Notes under the pieces: generated by a model
The model's input: the letters and a program-made list of their open reading frames with translations, nothing else
Databases searched by the model: none
Told to the model about the DNA's origin: nothing
Position numbers and translations under genes: made by a program
In this document: in pieces, positions 53,541-62,852 of the stretch
Position numbering within the stretch: position 1 is the stretch's first letter
Layout: each line of letters begins with the position of its first letter
NCBI GenBank assembly: GCA_031374935.1
Contig: JANMHB010000093.1
Span: 81,303-145,302 of the forward strand
Length of the DNA stretch: 64,000 nucleotides
Source: JACMLX01 sp031374935
GTDB lineage: Bacteria; Gemmatimonadota; Gemmatimonadetes; Gemmatimonadales; Gemmatimonadaceae
Direction of reading: 5' to 3'

Positions 53541-55331
53541 TCACCCCACGTCGAGTAGGAGTGATCCGACCGGCGTGCGAGTAAACCGCACCGCCATCAG
53601 CCAGGCGACGGCGAGCGTCACACTCGAGAGGATGACGCACGTCTGCAGTACGACCGTGCTGTCGAATGCCGGCGCACCGGGCACGATACGCGGCAGCACA
53701 TCCCATGCGATCTGGCCGAGCCAGGCGCCGAAGAGCGAACCGCCAAGTGCCACCCGTGCCGCGCGGCCGAGCACCAGCTGATGGATGGTGCGCCGGCTGG
53801 CGCCGACTGCGCGTCGGATACCGAGTTCGCGCTGTTGCGAGTCGAGCCAGAGCCGGAGCATCGCGATCAGTCCGCCGATGGCGATCACGGCGGTGACGAT
53901 TCCCATCGCAAACAGCAGGGTCGTGAACCAGCGCAGCGTCCGGGTATCGGCGCCAAGTCGCGTCAGCACCGACGTTGCGACGCCACTCATCCGCCCTAGT
54001 GGTTGCAGCACGTCAGCGTGCAAGGCGCCTGTCGTGGTGGCGACTTCGAACAGTGCGACCGGATGCTGCAGGATGCTGACGTAGACACCGAGCGGTGGTT
54101 GCATCACACCGCCCAGACCGCGCGCCGGTGCATCGTCAACGATGCCGACGACCTCGAACCACGCATTGTTCAGCAGTGGAAGCTGAATGCGTTGTCCGAC
54201 TGCGTCGTCGGTCGGAAACATCACGCGCGCCAGGCTCGCGTTCACCACGGCGACCAGCGGACTGTCCCACCGATCGGCATCGCGCAGGCCTCGGCCGGCT
54301 GTGATGCGAAGCCCGCTGACGGCAAATGTGTCACCGCTGACGGCATGATGTGTGACCGTCTCGGTGAAGGCCCGCACCGCCGTGCCCGGGGTACACCGTT
54401 GGCCACAGTCACTGGTTGCTTGCGCAATGGTTCCCAGCCCGCGATGCACACCACTGGAGCCAAGGCTCACCAGCGCCGTCGCACTCATGGCGTGTTGCGA
54501 CTCGAGGAACGCAGCGAACCGTCTCGCGCGTTCGAGGCGATCCGTCCCCTCGCCGCGAACATCCTGCACCATGGTTCCGTTCGTCCCGCCAGCGGCGATG
54601 TTGCGCTGCTGCGTCCTCGTTACCCCGCGCAGTGTTGCTGCGCCGGCCAGCACCACGACCGCCGCACCGAGTTGCAGCGCCGGAATGATCAGGGTCAGTG
54701 GCCGACGATCATCGTCAACCAGCCGGGTGGTGCTCAGCGCACGAATCAGCAGCAGCGGCGCCACCATCACCAGCCCGGTGACGCCGAGTGTCCCCGCACC
54801 GGCCAGCACCACACTCGCCGCCGCCACACTGCCCGGCCACGCCGCGCGCATCACCACCACCGCGATCAGCGCCAACACCATGCCGGTGAAGAGCGCAATG
54901 CCGGCGAGCGCTCCCGATTCCAGTAGCATCGCGCCGAACATGTCCTTGGCCGACGCACCGATCGACCGCGCGACGATCACTTCGCCGCTCCGCGCCGCCG
55001 TTCGCGCCAGATGGAGCGCCAAGAGCGTAGCGGCGCCGACGACCAGTGTCAGGAGCGTCGCCCCACGCACGATCGAGAGCAGCTGCAGCAGTGCGAGCTG
55101 TTGTAGCTGCGGCCAGACCACTCCACGCCCACCCCAGTCGGCGAGCATTGCACCCGTGTCACCGAGGGCGATCGTCAGCACCGGTGCCGCGTTGGTCCCT
55201 CCGAGCACCGTCAGCGCCGGCAGCGCTCCGGCGATGGTGAGGGCGGCGGTGAGTGCCACCAGCGCACCGGTACCGGTGTGCCAGCGGAGGGCGAGCAGTG
55301 CGGCGCTGCGTTGGGCGATGCGAGAGCTCAT
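53541..55331 (-). CDS. FtsX/MacB-like ABC permease
   Basis: This 596-residue permease has N-terminal helices (LVALTAALTIAGALPALTVLGG, TLLTLVVGAATLLALHLA) and further helices with periplasmic domains, then a C-terminal FtsX block (WFTTLLFAMGIVTAVIAIGGLIAML and LGIRRAVGASRRTIHQLVL). It looks like the single-repeat C-terminal part of an ADOP-type permease: the first ADOP half is short or missing. No ATPase gene is adjacent. The stop lies at the inverted-repeat element. A substrate cannot be named. Confidence 0.87.
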   Translation of the reverse strand: MSSRIAQRSAALLALRWHTGTGALVALTAALTIAGALPALTVLGGTNAAPVLTIALGDTGAMLADWGGRGVVWPQLQQLALLQLLSIVRGATLLTLVVGAATLLALHLARTAARSGEVIVARSIGASAKDMFGAMLLESGALAGIALFTGMVLALIAVVVMRAAWPGSVAAASVVLAGAGTLGVTGLVMVAPLLLIRALSTTRLVDDDRRPLTLIIPALQLGAAVVVLAGAATLRGVTRTQQRNIAAGGTNGTMVQDVRGEGTDRLERARRFAAFLESQHAMSATALVSLGSSGVHRGLGTIAQATSDCGQRCTPGTAVRAFTETVTHHAVSGDTFAVSGLRITAGRGLRDADRWDSPLVAVVNASLARVMFPTDDAVGQRIQLPLLNNAWFEVVGIVDDAPARGLGGVMQPPLGVYVSILQHPVALFEVATTTGALHADVLQPLGRMSGVATSVLTRLGADTRTLRWFTTLLFAMGIVTAVIAIGGLIAMLRLWLDSQQRELGIRRAVGASRRTIHQLVLGRAARVALGGSLFGAWLGQIAWDVLPRIVPGAPAFDSTVVLQTCVILSSVTLAVAWLMAVRFTRTPVGSLLLDVG

Positions 55332-55376
55332 GACACGGGAGCGAGTGGGAGGCGAACCAGGTGGAACCGTCTGACA

Positions 55377-55970
55377 CTACTTCCGCGACCATTGGTTTGC
55401 GCGTTCGTTGCGTCCGGCCAGCAGTGCGGTCTGCGCAACCCGCGCCGTGCGAGTTTCGGCACGTTTGGCCGTCAGGATCCACTCGAGGATGCCCTTCCTC
55501 GTGGAGCGCGGGAAGGCCTGGAAGTTCGCTGCCGACCCCTCGTGCGCCTGGAATGCAGCGGCGAGATCGTCCGGAATCGTCAGCGCATCCACCACCTCGA
55601 GCGCGGACCAGGAGCCATCCGCCTTGGCCGCCTCGATCTTCTCGAAGCCGATGGCGGTCATGCGGCCGTCCTTGATGAGCTGTGCCACCCGCTCCCGGTT
55701 CAATTCTGACCAATTGGTGCGCGCTTTTCGCGGTGCCAGCCAGAGCATGCTGCGCGCTTCATCCAGCTTGCGCGGCTTGCTGTCGATCCAGCCGAAGCAG
55801 AGGGCTTCCTCGACGATGTCGGCGTACGGGACATGTCGTTTTCCTTGTGCCTTCTTGAAGGTCACGACCCAGAGACCGGTGGTGCGGGCGTGGTGTCGTG
55901 CAAGCCACGCGCGCCATTGCGCGCGGGAGGTGACCTGAACGGCGTTGTCGGGAAGCGGCTCGACCGGCAT
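55377..55970 (-). CDS. YdeI/OmdA-type protein
   Basis: This 197-residue cytoplasmic protein belongs to the YdeI/OmpD-associated family. Landmarks are WRAWLARHHARTTGLWVVTFKKAQGK, YADIVEEALCFGWIDSKPRKLDEARSMLWLAPRK, TNWSELNRERVAQLIKDGRM and IPDDLAAAFQAHEGSAANFQAFPRSTRKGILEWI. Members have been linked to bacteriocin or antimicrobial-peptide tolerance in enterobacteria, but no mechanism is known. It lies 18 bases after the thioesterase gene (same strand), so they are probably co-transcribed. Confidence 0.92.
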   Translation of the reverse strand: MPVEPLPDNAVQVTSRAQWRAWLARHHARTTGLWVVTFKKAQGKRHVPYADIVEEALCFGWIDSKPRKLDEARSMLWLAPRKARTNWSELNRERVAQLIKDGRMTAIGFEKIEAAKADGSWSALEVVDALTIPDDLAAAFQAHEGSAANFQAFPRSTRKGILEWILTAKRAETRTARVAQTALLAGRNERANQWSRK

Positions 55971-55988
55971 CGTCTGGCGCGACTCGAT

Positions 55989-56423
55989 TCAGGACGCCGG
56001 CAGCACCGGCATCGGTGCACTGGCCGTCACGTTCTGCAGACGGACGGTGCCACGGGCCACCAGTCGTTCCTGTTCATCACGAATCCACGCTTCCCACACC
56101 TGGTTCGTTCGACCGCGTGAGATGGGGCGAGCAAGTGCGAGCAGTTTGCCGCTGCGTGTGCCGCGAATGAACGACGTGTGATTCTCCAGGCCCACCGCTT
56201 CCTGCCCGTGCGGCCGCACATGAATGGTGGCGCCGATGGACGCGATCGTTTCGATCACGCCGCAGTACACGCCGCCGTGTACAAGCCCGAAGGGCTGGTG
56301 ATGCTTCTCTGTGATCTCGAGTTCGCACATCACTTCATCACCGCTGGCGGCGGTGAAGACGAGGTTCATCGCGCCACTCCAGCCGCGGAGGTTGTTCAGC
56401 CAGTCGAGGGTCAGGGCGTCCAT
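55989..56423 (-). CDS. PaaI-type hotdog-fold thioesterase
   Basis: This 144-residue hotdog-fold thioesterase has the PaaI signature HHQPFGLVHGGVYCGVIETIASIG (about 41-64), in which Gly-Gly and Glu position the acyl thioester. The strand ALARPISRGRTNQVWEAWIRDEQERLVARGTVRLQNV follows. It would hydrolyse acyl- or aryl-CoA. The aryl-CoA ligase and acyl-CoA dehydrogenase genes at the right end of the window are possible functional partners but not in the same operon. It precedes the YdeI-type gene by 18 bases. Confidence 0.92.
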   Translation of the reverse strand: MDALTLDWLNNLRGWSGAMNLVFTAASGDEVMCELEITEKHHQPFGLVHGGVYCGVIETIASIGATIHVRPHGQEAVGLENHTSFIRGTRSGKLLALARPISRGRTNQVWEAWIRDEQERLVARGTVRLQNVTASAPMPVLPAS

Positions 56424-56795
56424 TGGTGACGGTCAGAGGGGGAGTGCGAAGCAGGTGGGCACAGGCCCGTTCCGTGGATCAGTTGCCGGCATACCGCGTT
56501 CGCGGGCGCAGGCCGCACCAGTCGCGCGCGTCTGCGTCCCAACGGAGGTGTCTCACCCGGCCAGCGCCTGCAGCCTGCACACAGTGGCCCAGTTTCCTGC
56601 GGTGACGCCATAACAAAATCGCAAGTTGATCCGATCGAACCACCGGCGTCCCATCAGGTCGTCAGGACTTTACCTGGCCGCAACCCGCGTTCCGACGTCC
56701 GGAAAACCCCAGCGACCACGACCCTGAAATGCGTCGCCTTGCCGACTTTGATATTGCGAATCAGCGCCACACGCCTTGCAGCCATGTAATCAAAG
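56424..56795. other. Intergenic region with a possible gene remnant
   Basis: About 370 bases separate the sigma gene end from the thioesterase start. On the minus strand, 56654-56785 can encode about 43 residues (AARRVALIRNIKVGKATHFR...) that recall the N-terminus of some tyrosine recombinases. I regard it as an uncertain remnant. Nothing else is evident. Confidence 0.3.
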
Positions 56796-58070
56796 TTAAG
56801 CTCCTGTGTTTGCTCCAGACACCTCGTCCAGCCGTCGCCGCAGGAAGCGGCGCTCCGGCTCCTGCCGCACCAGCGCCAGTGCCTGCCGATACGCCGCGGC
56901 AGCCTCGCCCGCACGTCCAAGCCGGCGCAGCAGGTCGGCTCGTGCCGCATGCGCGTGGTGGTAGTCGTGCAATGCGCCACGCGCGAGCAGTGCATCGATC
57001 TCGGCCAGGCCTGCGGCCGGCCCGACGGACATCGCGAGCGCCACCGCCCGATTGAGCGCAATCACGGGTGACGCATCGGCTCGGAGCAACACGTCATAGA
57101 GTCCCACGATCTGCCGCCAGTCGGTGCGCGCGGCGGTGGTCGCCTCTGCGTGGACGGCGGCGATCGCCGCCTGCAGCGTGTACGGGCCGAAGCGGCGCGA
57201 TGACAGCGCTCGCTGCACCAGCGCCGCCCCTTCCGCGATCAGCGCCTGCTCCCACCGACTTCGGTCCTGCGCCTCGAGTAGGATGAGGTCGCCATCCACT
57301 GACGTCCGCGCTTTGCGTCGCGATTCCTGCAGCAGCATCAGTGCCAGCAGGCCCGTGACTTCCGGTTCGTCCAGCAGCTCGGTGAGCAGCCGCCCAAGCC
57401 GGATCGCTTCGCCTGACAGGTCGCGCCGAGTGAGCAGGTCGCCGGCACTCGCCGAATAGCCCTCGTTGAAAACCAGGTAAATCACATGGAGCACGGCGTC
57501 GAGCCGCGCCGGCAGGTCGGCGTGTGACGGAAGCTGGTACGGAATCCGCGCGTCGCGGATCTTGGCCTTGGCGCGCACGATGCGCTGGGCCACCGTCGGC
57601 GGAGTGGAGAGGAACGCGCGGGCGATCTCTTCCGTCGTCAGCCCGCAGACTTCGCGAAGTGTCAACGCGATCTGCGCTTCATGCGAAAGTGCCGGGTGAC
57701 AGCAGGTGAAGATCAATCGCAGCTGGTCGTCCGCCACGTCACGCTCATCGGCGTCACGATCGTCCGGCGTCGGATGCAGCTGCTCGATCATGACATCGAC
57801 CATCGACTCGAGCCGCGCGCGACGACGATCGGCATCGATCGACTTGAAGCGGGCGGTCGAGATCAGCCAGGCGCGGGGGTTCGCTGGAACACCGTCGCGC
57901 TCCCACACCTGCAACGCCGCCGCAAACGCGACGTGCATCGCCTCCTCGGCGCGATCGAAATCACCGAGGAGGCGGATCAGCGTGGCGAGCACACGCCGTG
58001 ACTCGTTGCGATACACCGCGTCGACGCGGTCGCGCACTGGTACCGGTTGCAGCTCGCCCTCAGCCGTCAC
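56796..58070 (-). CDS. ECF42-like sigma factor with C-terminal SnoaL/TPR-like domain
   Basis: This 424-residue sigma factor has regions 2 and 4 at the N-terminus (ESRRVLATLIRLLGDFDRAEEAMHVAFAAALQVWERDGVPANPRAWLISTARFKSIDADRRRAR, then LTLREVCGLTTEEIARAFLSTPPTVAQRIVRAKAKI). A long helical C-terminal region follows (VIYLVFNEGYSAS, GLYDVLLRADASPVIALNRAVALAMSVGPAAGL). This length and the adjacent YCII gene identify the ECF42-type group, which lacks anti-sigma factors and uses the C-terminal domain for control. The start is a GTG nine bases after the YCII stop, forming an operon. Confidence 0.93.
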   Translation of the reverse strand: MTAEGELQPVPVRDRVDAVYRNESRRVLATLIRLLGDFDRAEEAMHVAFAAALQVWERDGVPANPRAWLISTARFKSIDADRRRARLESMVDVMIEQLHPTPDDRDADERDVADDQLRLIFTCCHPALSHEAQIALTLREVCGLTTEEIARAFLSTPPTVAQRIVRAKAKIRDARIPYQLPSHADLPARLDAVLHVIYLVFNEGYSASAGDLLTRRDLSGEAIRLGRLLTELLDEPEVTGLLALMLLQESRRKARTSVDGDLILLEAQDRSRWEQALIAEGAALVQRALSSRRFGPYTLQAAIAAVHAEATTAARTDWRQIVGLYDVLLRADASPVIALNRAVALAMSVGPAAGLAEIDALLARGALHDYHHAHAARADLLRRLGRAGEAAAAYRQALALVRQEPERRFLRRRLDEVSGANTGA

Positions 58071-58079
58071 GCGGCGCGC

Positions 58080-58436
58080 CTACTCGCCACCGTAGACCAC
58101 CACCGGCCGCACCTCGATGCTCCCGATGCGCGCCGACGGAATTCGCGCCGCGATCTGGATCGCCTCGTTCAGGTCCACCGCGTTGATCAGGTAGAATCCG
58201 CCGAGTTGCTCCTTCGTTTCGGCGAACGGACCATCGGTGGTCGTCATCTTGCCATTCCGGATGCGCACCGTCGTTGCGCTCTGTACCGGCTGGAGCTGCT
58301 CGCCGATGACCATTTGACCGGTGCTGGCGATGTCGTTGGTGAAGGCGAAGTACTCGCCCATGAAGGCATCCATCTCGAGCTTGGGCATGGCATCGAGCGT
58401 GCTTTCGGCGTCGTAGATCAGGCACAGGTATTTCAT
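58080..58436 (-). CDS. YCII/DGPF-domain protein
   Basis: This 118-residue protein has MKYLCLIYDAESTLDAMPKLEMDAFMGEYFAFTNDIASTGQ and the DGPF loop TTTDGPFAETKEQLGGFYLINAVDLNEAIQIAARIP. The YCII fold is dimeric, related to ferredoxin-like enzymes. Such genes are the standard partner of ECF42 sigma factors, and the two are thought to act in one signalling unit. AGGGAG precedes the ATG at 58436. The frame is open to 58478 but the first Met of the conserved strand is used. Confidence 0.94.
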   Translation of the reverse strand: MKYLCLIYDAESTLDAMPKLEMDAFMGEYFAFTNDIASTGQMVIGEQLQPVQSATTVRIRNGKMTTTDGPFAETKEQLGGFYLINAVDLNEAIQIAARIPSARIGSIEVRPVVVYGGE

Positions 58437-58541
58437 CGGGACTCCCTCTGGACTCCGGTGTGAAACTGCGGTGGACACCCATTGTCGTTTGGCGGGTTCA
58501 CAAATCGACAGGCTGCTCCTGAGCCAGCCCCGCGTGTGCCG

Positions 58542-59303
58542 CTACTCCTCTGGCGCCGTGTAGTCGCGGGAATCGACGTTGAAGCAGACGACCGGGTTCT
58601 GCACCGGAATCGGAACGCCTGGTCCATAGCAGGGGCTCTTTCCGGTGGCTTTCCCCCGCAACGCGCGGCGATACTCGAACATGGCCTTCTCGACCATCAG
58701 CGGTGAGGCGGGCGGGTTGATCAGCGTCGCGCGAAGCAGGCGCTCCTTCGACAAGGCGTTGAAGTACACCCCATCTTCCCCCGCCTGCGGCACCTTGCCC
58801 AGCAGCGACCAGACCACCAGCACCAGTCCAAAACGTCGCTGCACCTCGAGGGTGACACTGGTCACGTTCGTCAGGCCGGCCGCTCGCGCCCTGTCCCAGG
58901 CTTCGCGGAAGTCCATCGCGACGGCTGGCAACGGCATCGGTTGGATCTGGTCCAGCGGCCAGTACTGCGGCTCCGCTCCCTCCCACGGCACCTTGGGATC
59001 GCTGGTCGCCGTCATGAAGGCGTTCGCGCGCGGCGCGTAGAAGTTGTACAGCACCGAGGAGGGCGCCGTGGCACCCGGTGACTCCGGCCGCAGTTCGATC
59101 TTGTACAGCACCGCATCAGGCTCCAGCGAGCGCGCCCAGGCCGTGTTGCGTGGCACCAGGTCCAGCACCCCGCGCGCGACACCGTCCGAGTCGTAGCTGA
59201 TCGCGTCTCCACCGGCGCCGCACGCTGCAATCAGCGCGGTGGCCGCCACGGCGGTCAGTCGCCGTGCGGTGTGGAAGACAGGATTGCTGCGACGGTGTGA
59301 CAC
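58542..59303 (-). CDS. Predicted lipoprotein of unknown function
   Basis: This 253-residue protein has a lipoprotein leader (LTAVAATALIAAC, lipobox ending AAC, followed by GAGGD). The mature protein includes GVLDLVPRNTAWARSLEPDAVLYKIELRPESPG and SSVLYNFYAPRANAFM, and two Cys late in the chain (SPCYGPG, PVVCFNVDS). It is likely periplasmic and globular with mixed alpha/beta content. I do not recognise the family. It is separated from both neighbours by over 100 bases. Confidence 0.7.
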   Translation of the reverse strand: MSHRRSNPVFHTARRLTAVAATALIAACGAGGDAISYDSDGVARGVLDLVPRNTAWARSLEPDAVLYKIELRPESPGATAPSSVLYNFYAPRANAFMTATSDPKVPWEGAEPQYWPLDQIQPMPLPAVAMDFREAWDRARAAGLTNVTSVTLEVQRRFGLVLVVWSLLGKVPQAGEDGVYFNALSKERLLRATLINPPASPLMVEKAMFEYRRALRGKATGKSPCYGPGVPIPVQNPVVCFNVDSRDYTAPEE

Positions 59304-59491
59304 GGCGTACTGGGTGTGGAGAACAGCGCTGGCAGACCCGCCTCAGCGACCGCGGGAGCTTCGGAATTTTTCAATAATGACCGGGGAACGCAAGCAAAGT
59401 CTCATTCCCGCGAACGTGTCGGCCATTCCGCCGCGGCCAGCGAACGTTACCCTTCGGAACAGGGTACCCTGTCACCTCCCGTGGAGTTCGC

Positions 59492-60793
59492 ATGCGCTCG
59501 ATGTTTCTGCTCGTCGCCCTGGCCCTTGCCGGCCCGCTCCCGACTGCCGCAGCACAATCGCCCACCGTGACCGCCATCCGCGCGGCGCGCCTGATCGCCG
59601 GCGACGGGACGCAGATGGAGTCCCCGGTGGTGGTGATCTCCGGCGACCGGATCACCGCCGTCGGCCCGGCAGCGCAGGTCCGGATTCCAGCCGGCGCCCG
59701 CATCCTCGACCTCGCCGGCTACACACTGATGCCCGGCTTCTTCGACATGCACACCCACATCGAATCCATCGACAACGATGGCGGCGACCTGTCGGTGCTC
59801 AAGGAGACCGCCGCGCACGGCGCGATCTACGGGGTGATCAATGCAAAGAAGACGCTCGAGGCCGGGTTCACCACCATCCGTGAAGCGGGCACCACCGACT
59901 ACGTGGATGTCGTGCTCCGCGACGCCATCAATCGCGGGCTGATCCCCGGCCCACGGATTCACGCCGCGGGCCCCGCCATCGGCAGCACCGGCGGTCACGC
60001 CGATGTGAATGGCTGGAGTCCGAACCTGGCCATCCCGGGCACTGGTGTGATCGTCGACGGTCCCGACGCGGTGCGTCGGCAGGTGCGGCTCAACGTCAAG
60101 TATGGCTCCGACCAGATCAAGATGGTCGCCACTGGCGGCATCCTGTCGGTGGGCGATGCGGTGAATGCGCCGCAGTTCGGCGACGATGAAATGAAGACCA
60201 TCGTCGATGAAGCCACGCGGCTCGGCCGCAAGGTCATGGCGCACGCACATGGCGGCGCGGGGCTGCTGGCCGCGGTGCGTGCCGGTGTGGCATCGATCGA
60301 ACATGGCAGCCTTGTGGACGATGCCGCGATTGCTGAGATGAAGGCGCGGGGCACTTACCTCGTGCCGACGCTCATCATTCTGGAAGAGATCGTGACCGAT
60401 GGTGCGCGCAAGGGCGTACCGGCCTACTCCATCACCAAGGCGACCGCCATTGCTGCCGAGCGTCGCATGCGGTTGCGGCGCGCCTATCAGTCCGGCGTGA
60501 AGTTCGCCCTCGGCACCGACGCCACCAGTGACATCCATGGGCGTAACGGCGAGGAGTTCAAGTACATGGTCGACATCCTCGGTGCCACACCGATGGACGC
60601 CATCACGATCGGCACCATGAACGCGGCCACGCTGCTCGGTGTGGAGAAGGATTTCGGCAGCGTCACGGTGGGCAAGGTGGCCGACCTGGTGGCGGTGCAG
60701 GGGAATCCGCTGCAGGATATCTCTCTGTTGGCGCGGGTGCAGTTCGTGATGAAAGGCGGCGCCGTCGTGAAGGGACCAGCCCCAACTCGCTGA
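59492..60793 (+). CDS. Secreted metal-dependent amidohydrolase
   Basis: This 433-residue exported amidohydrolase has a signal peptide (FLLVALALAGPLPTAAAQ). Metal-site motifs are FDMHTHIES (about 83-91), AHAHGG, IEHGS and LGTDATSD, with the C-terminal composite strand GSVTVGKVADLVAVQGNPLQD. It resembles imidazolonepropionase-like secreted amidohydrolases that cleave peptides, prolidyl dipeptides or cyclic amides. The Lys in HVATGG-like IKMVATGG is the expected metal-bridging position. It stands alone, and its 3' end is convergent with ridA. Confidence 0.92.
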   Translation: MRSMFLLVALALAGPLPTAAAQSPTVTAIRAARLIAGDGTQMESPVVVISGDRITAVGPAAQVRIPAGARILDLAGYTLMPGFFDMHTHIESIDNDGGDLSVLKETAAHGAIYGVINAKKTLEAGFTTIREAGTTDYVDVVLRDAINRGLIPGPRIHAAGPAIGSTGGHADVNGWSPNLAIPGTGVIVDGPDAVRRQVRLNVKYGSDQIKMVATGGILSVGDAVNAPQFGDDEMKTIVDEATRLGRKVMAHAHGGAGLLAAVRAGVASIEHGSLVDDAAIAEMKARGTYLVPTLIILEEIVTDGARKGVPAYSITKATAIAAERRMRLRRAYQSGVKFALGTDATSDIHGRNGEEFKYMVDILGATPMDAITIGTMNAATLLGVEKDFGSVTVGKVADLVAVQGNPLQDISLLARVQFVMKGGAVVKGPAPTR

Positions 60794-60805
60794 CCGCCGC
60801 GTCGG

Positions 60806-61201
60806 TCAATCCGGAATTACCGCAGTCACTTCAATCTCGACCAGCGCTGCATCCTCCATCAGCGCGCTCACCTCGACCGCTGACATCGCCGCGTTGTAGC
60901 TGCCGATCACTTCACGAAAGGCCCGGCCGATTTCCGCCGCCGAGTCGAGGTAGGCGCGCTTGTCGAGCACGTACCAGGTCATGCGTACGATGTGCTCCGG
61001 TTTTGCGCCGGCTTCGCGCAGCACCTCGACGATGTTCTCGAGTGCCTTGCGCGTCTGTCCTTCAATCGTGTTGCTGGGAAACCGGCCCTCCGTGTCCCAG
61101 CCGACCATGCCGGCGACGAACACCATCTCGCCGCGCACGGACACACCGTTCGCATAGCCGCGCGGACGCGGCCAGCCCGCGGGAAGGAGCAGGCGTGTCA
61201 T
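60806..61201 (-). CDS. RidA/YjgF-family deaminase
   Basis: This 131-residue RidA-superfamily protein has GWPRPRGYANGVSVRGEMVFVAGMVGWD, the IEGQTRKALENIVEVLREAGAKPEHIVRMTWYVLD segment and the end AALVEIEVTAVIPD. RidA proteins release ammonia from reactive enamines, and one branch is 2-aminomuconate deaminase. The start at 61201 (MTRLLLP) is where similarity begins; the frame extends to 61321. It is the third gene after the acyl-CoA dehydrogenase and aryl-CoA ligase (40-base gap), suggesting a role in an aromatic-amine pathway. Confidence 0.93.
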   Translation of the reverse strand: MTRLLLPAGWPRPRGYANGVSVRGEMVFVAGMVGWDTEGRFPSNTIEGQTRKALENIVEVLREAGAKPEHIVRMTWYVLDKRAYLDSAAEIGRAFREVIGSYNAAMSAVEVSALMEDAALVEIEVTAVIPD

Positions 61202-61241
61202 CGCGTCACCGGCACGGTTGTGAGTGAGATCAGAAACGACA

Positions 61242-62852
61242 TCATCCGGGCACTCGCAGGCGAAAACGTTGCAGCTTGCCGGTCTCGGTGCGCGGTAGCT
61301 GTGCGCGCACCTCGATGGCACGAGGATACTTGTAGGGAGCGATCGTCTGCTTCACGAAATCCTGCAGCGCGCGGATCAATGAGGCATCACCAACTTGGCC
61401 CTCGCGCAGCACCACGAACGCCTTCACGATCTGACCGCGCTCGTCATCCGGTACGCCGATGACGCCACACTCCGCAACTGCCGGATGCCGTAGCAGCGCC
61501 TCCTCCACCTCGGGCGCGGCGATGTTGTAGCCGGCGGAGATGATCATGTCGTCGGTGCGCGACTGAAAATGGAAGTACCCGTCGGCGTCGATCAGATAGG
61601 CGTCACCGGTGAGATTCCATCCCTGGTACACGTAGCCGCGCTGGCGTTCGTCGGCGAGGTACCGACACCCGGTCGGCCCCTTCACGGCAAGACGGCCCAC
61701 CTGACCCACGGGCGCCGGATTGCCGGCGTCATCGAGCACGCTCGCGATGTAACCTGGCACCGCCATGCCCGTGGCCCCGGGCCGCGCGTGGGCTTCGTCA
61801 GCCGAGATGAAGATGTGCAGCATTTCTGTCGCGCCGATGCCGTCGATCAGTTCGATGCCGGTGGCCTCGCGCCAGAGTTCGCGCGTGGACGCCGGCAGGA
61901 CTTCGCCGGCGGAGACGCACTGTCTGAGTGACGACCCACGCAGCACCGCGCCATGCTGTGCCATCGTGCGATAGGTGGTCGGTGCGGTGAAGAGTGTCGT
62001 GGCACCGTACTCGACGATCGCGTCCAGCAGATTCTGCGGGGACGGCTTCTCGAGCAATACGGCCGAGGCGCCCACCTGCATCGGGAAGAGCACCAAGCCG
62101 CCAAGCCCGAACGTGAAGGCGAGCGGCGGGCTGCCGATGAAGACATCGTCCTCGCGCGGCTTGAGGATGTGCACCGGCCAGCAGGCACAGATCGCCATCA
62201 CATCGCGATGGAAATGCATCGTGCCCTTCGGCTGCCCGGTGGTGCCCGAGGTGAAGGCGATGATGCAGGTGTCGTCGGCCGCGGTGTCCACGTTGGTGAA
62301 CGCACTCGAGGCGCCTTGCATCGCGTGCTCGAGCGACTCGGCAGAGTCTACATTGAAGTGCCGAACTGCCACTGGGTGTGCAACCTGTGACAGCGCGAGT
62401 TCGAGCTCTGTCGCCAGCGATCCATCACACAGCGCAAAGCGCACCTGCGCCTTCTCGATCACCTTCGTCAGCTCGACGGCGCGCAGCAGCGGCATCGTCG
62501 CCACCGCAATCCCGCCGGCCTTGATCACGCCGAACCAGGCCGCCACCATCATCGGGTTGTTCGGCGCGCGCAGCAGCACACGATTGCCTGGCACCAGCCC
62601 CATCTGCTGCACCAGCACATTGGCGATCCGGTTCGCCTGGGCGTGCAACTCGGCGTAGGTCCACGTCACACCGGTGGCGCGCAGGCAGATCCGCTCGCCG
62701 CGGCCTTCCTCGATATGGCGATCGAGCAACGCCGTCGCGCAGTTCAGCTGCGCTGGAAACTGGAGCGCGGGCAGCGTGAACAGAAACTCCGGTTGCAGTG
62801 CGACCGGTGGCAGATTGTCCCGCGCGAAGGTGTCGACATGGGCGCTAGGCAT
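61242..62852 (-). CDS. Benzoate/2-aminobenzoate-CoA ligase-like AMP-forming enzyme
   Basis: This 536-residue acyl-adenylate enzyme makes aryl-CoA from ATP and CoA. The core motifs are FTSGTTGQPKGT (about 204-215), ELIDGIGATEMLHIF, GWNLTGDAYLIDADGYF, and the C-terminal SAGYNIAAPEVEEALLRHP with catalytic Lys near PRTETGKLQRF. The overall pattern and the LPALQFPAQLNCATALLDRHI start are typical of 2-aminobenzoate- or benzoate-CoA ligases. It overlaps the acyl-CoA dehydrogenase gene by 8 bases and precedes ridA, which supports 2-aminobenzoyl-CoA use in tryptophan or anthranilate breakdown. Confidence 0.92.
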   Translation of the reverse strand: MPSAHVDTFARDNLPPVALQPEFLFTLPALQFPAQLNCATALLDRHIEEGRGERICLRATGVTWTYAELHAQANRIANVLVQQMGLVPGNRVLLRAPNNPMMVAAWFGVIKAGGIAVATMPLLRAVELTKVIEKAQVRFALCDGSLATELELALSQVAHPVAVRHFNVDSAESLEHAMQGASSAFTNVDTAADDTCIIAFTSGTTGQPKGTMHFHRDVMAICACWPVHILKPREDDVFIGSPPLAFTFGLGGLVLFPMQVGASAVLLEKPSPQNLLDAIVEYGATTLFTAPTTYRTMAQHGAVLRGSSLRQCVSAGEVLPASTRELWREATGIELIDGIGATEMLHIFISADEAHARPGATGMAVPGYIASVLDDAGNPAPVGQVGRLAVKGPTGCRYLADERQRGYVYQGWNLTGDAYLIDADGYFHFQSRTDDMIISAGYNIAAPEVEEALLRHPAVAECGVIGVPDDERGQIVKAFVVLREGQVGDASLIRALQDFVKQTIAPYKYPRAIEVRAQLPRTETGKLQRFRLRVPG

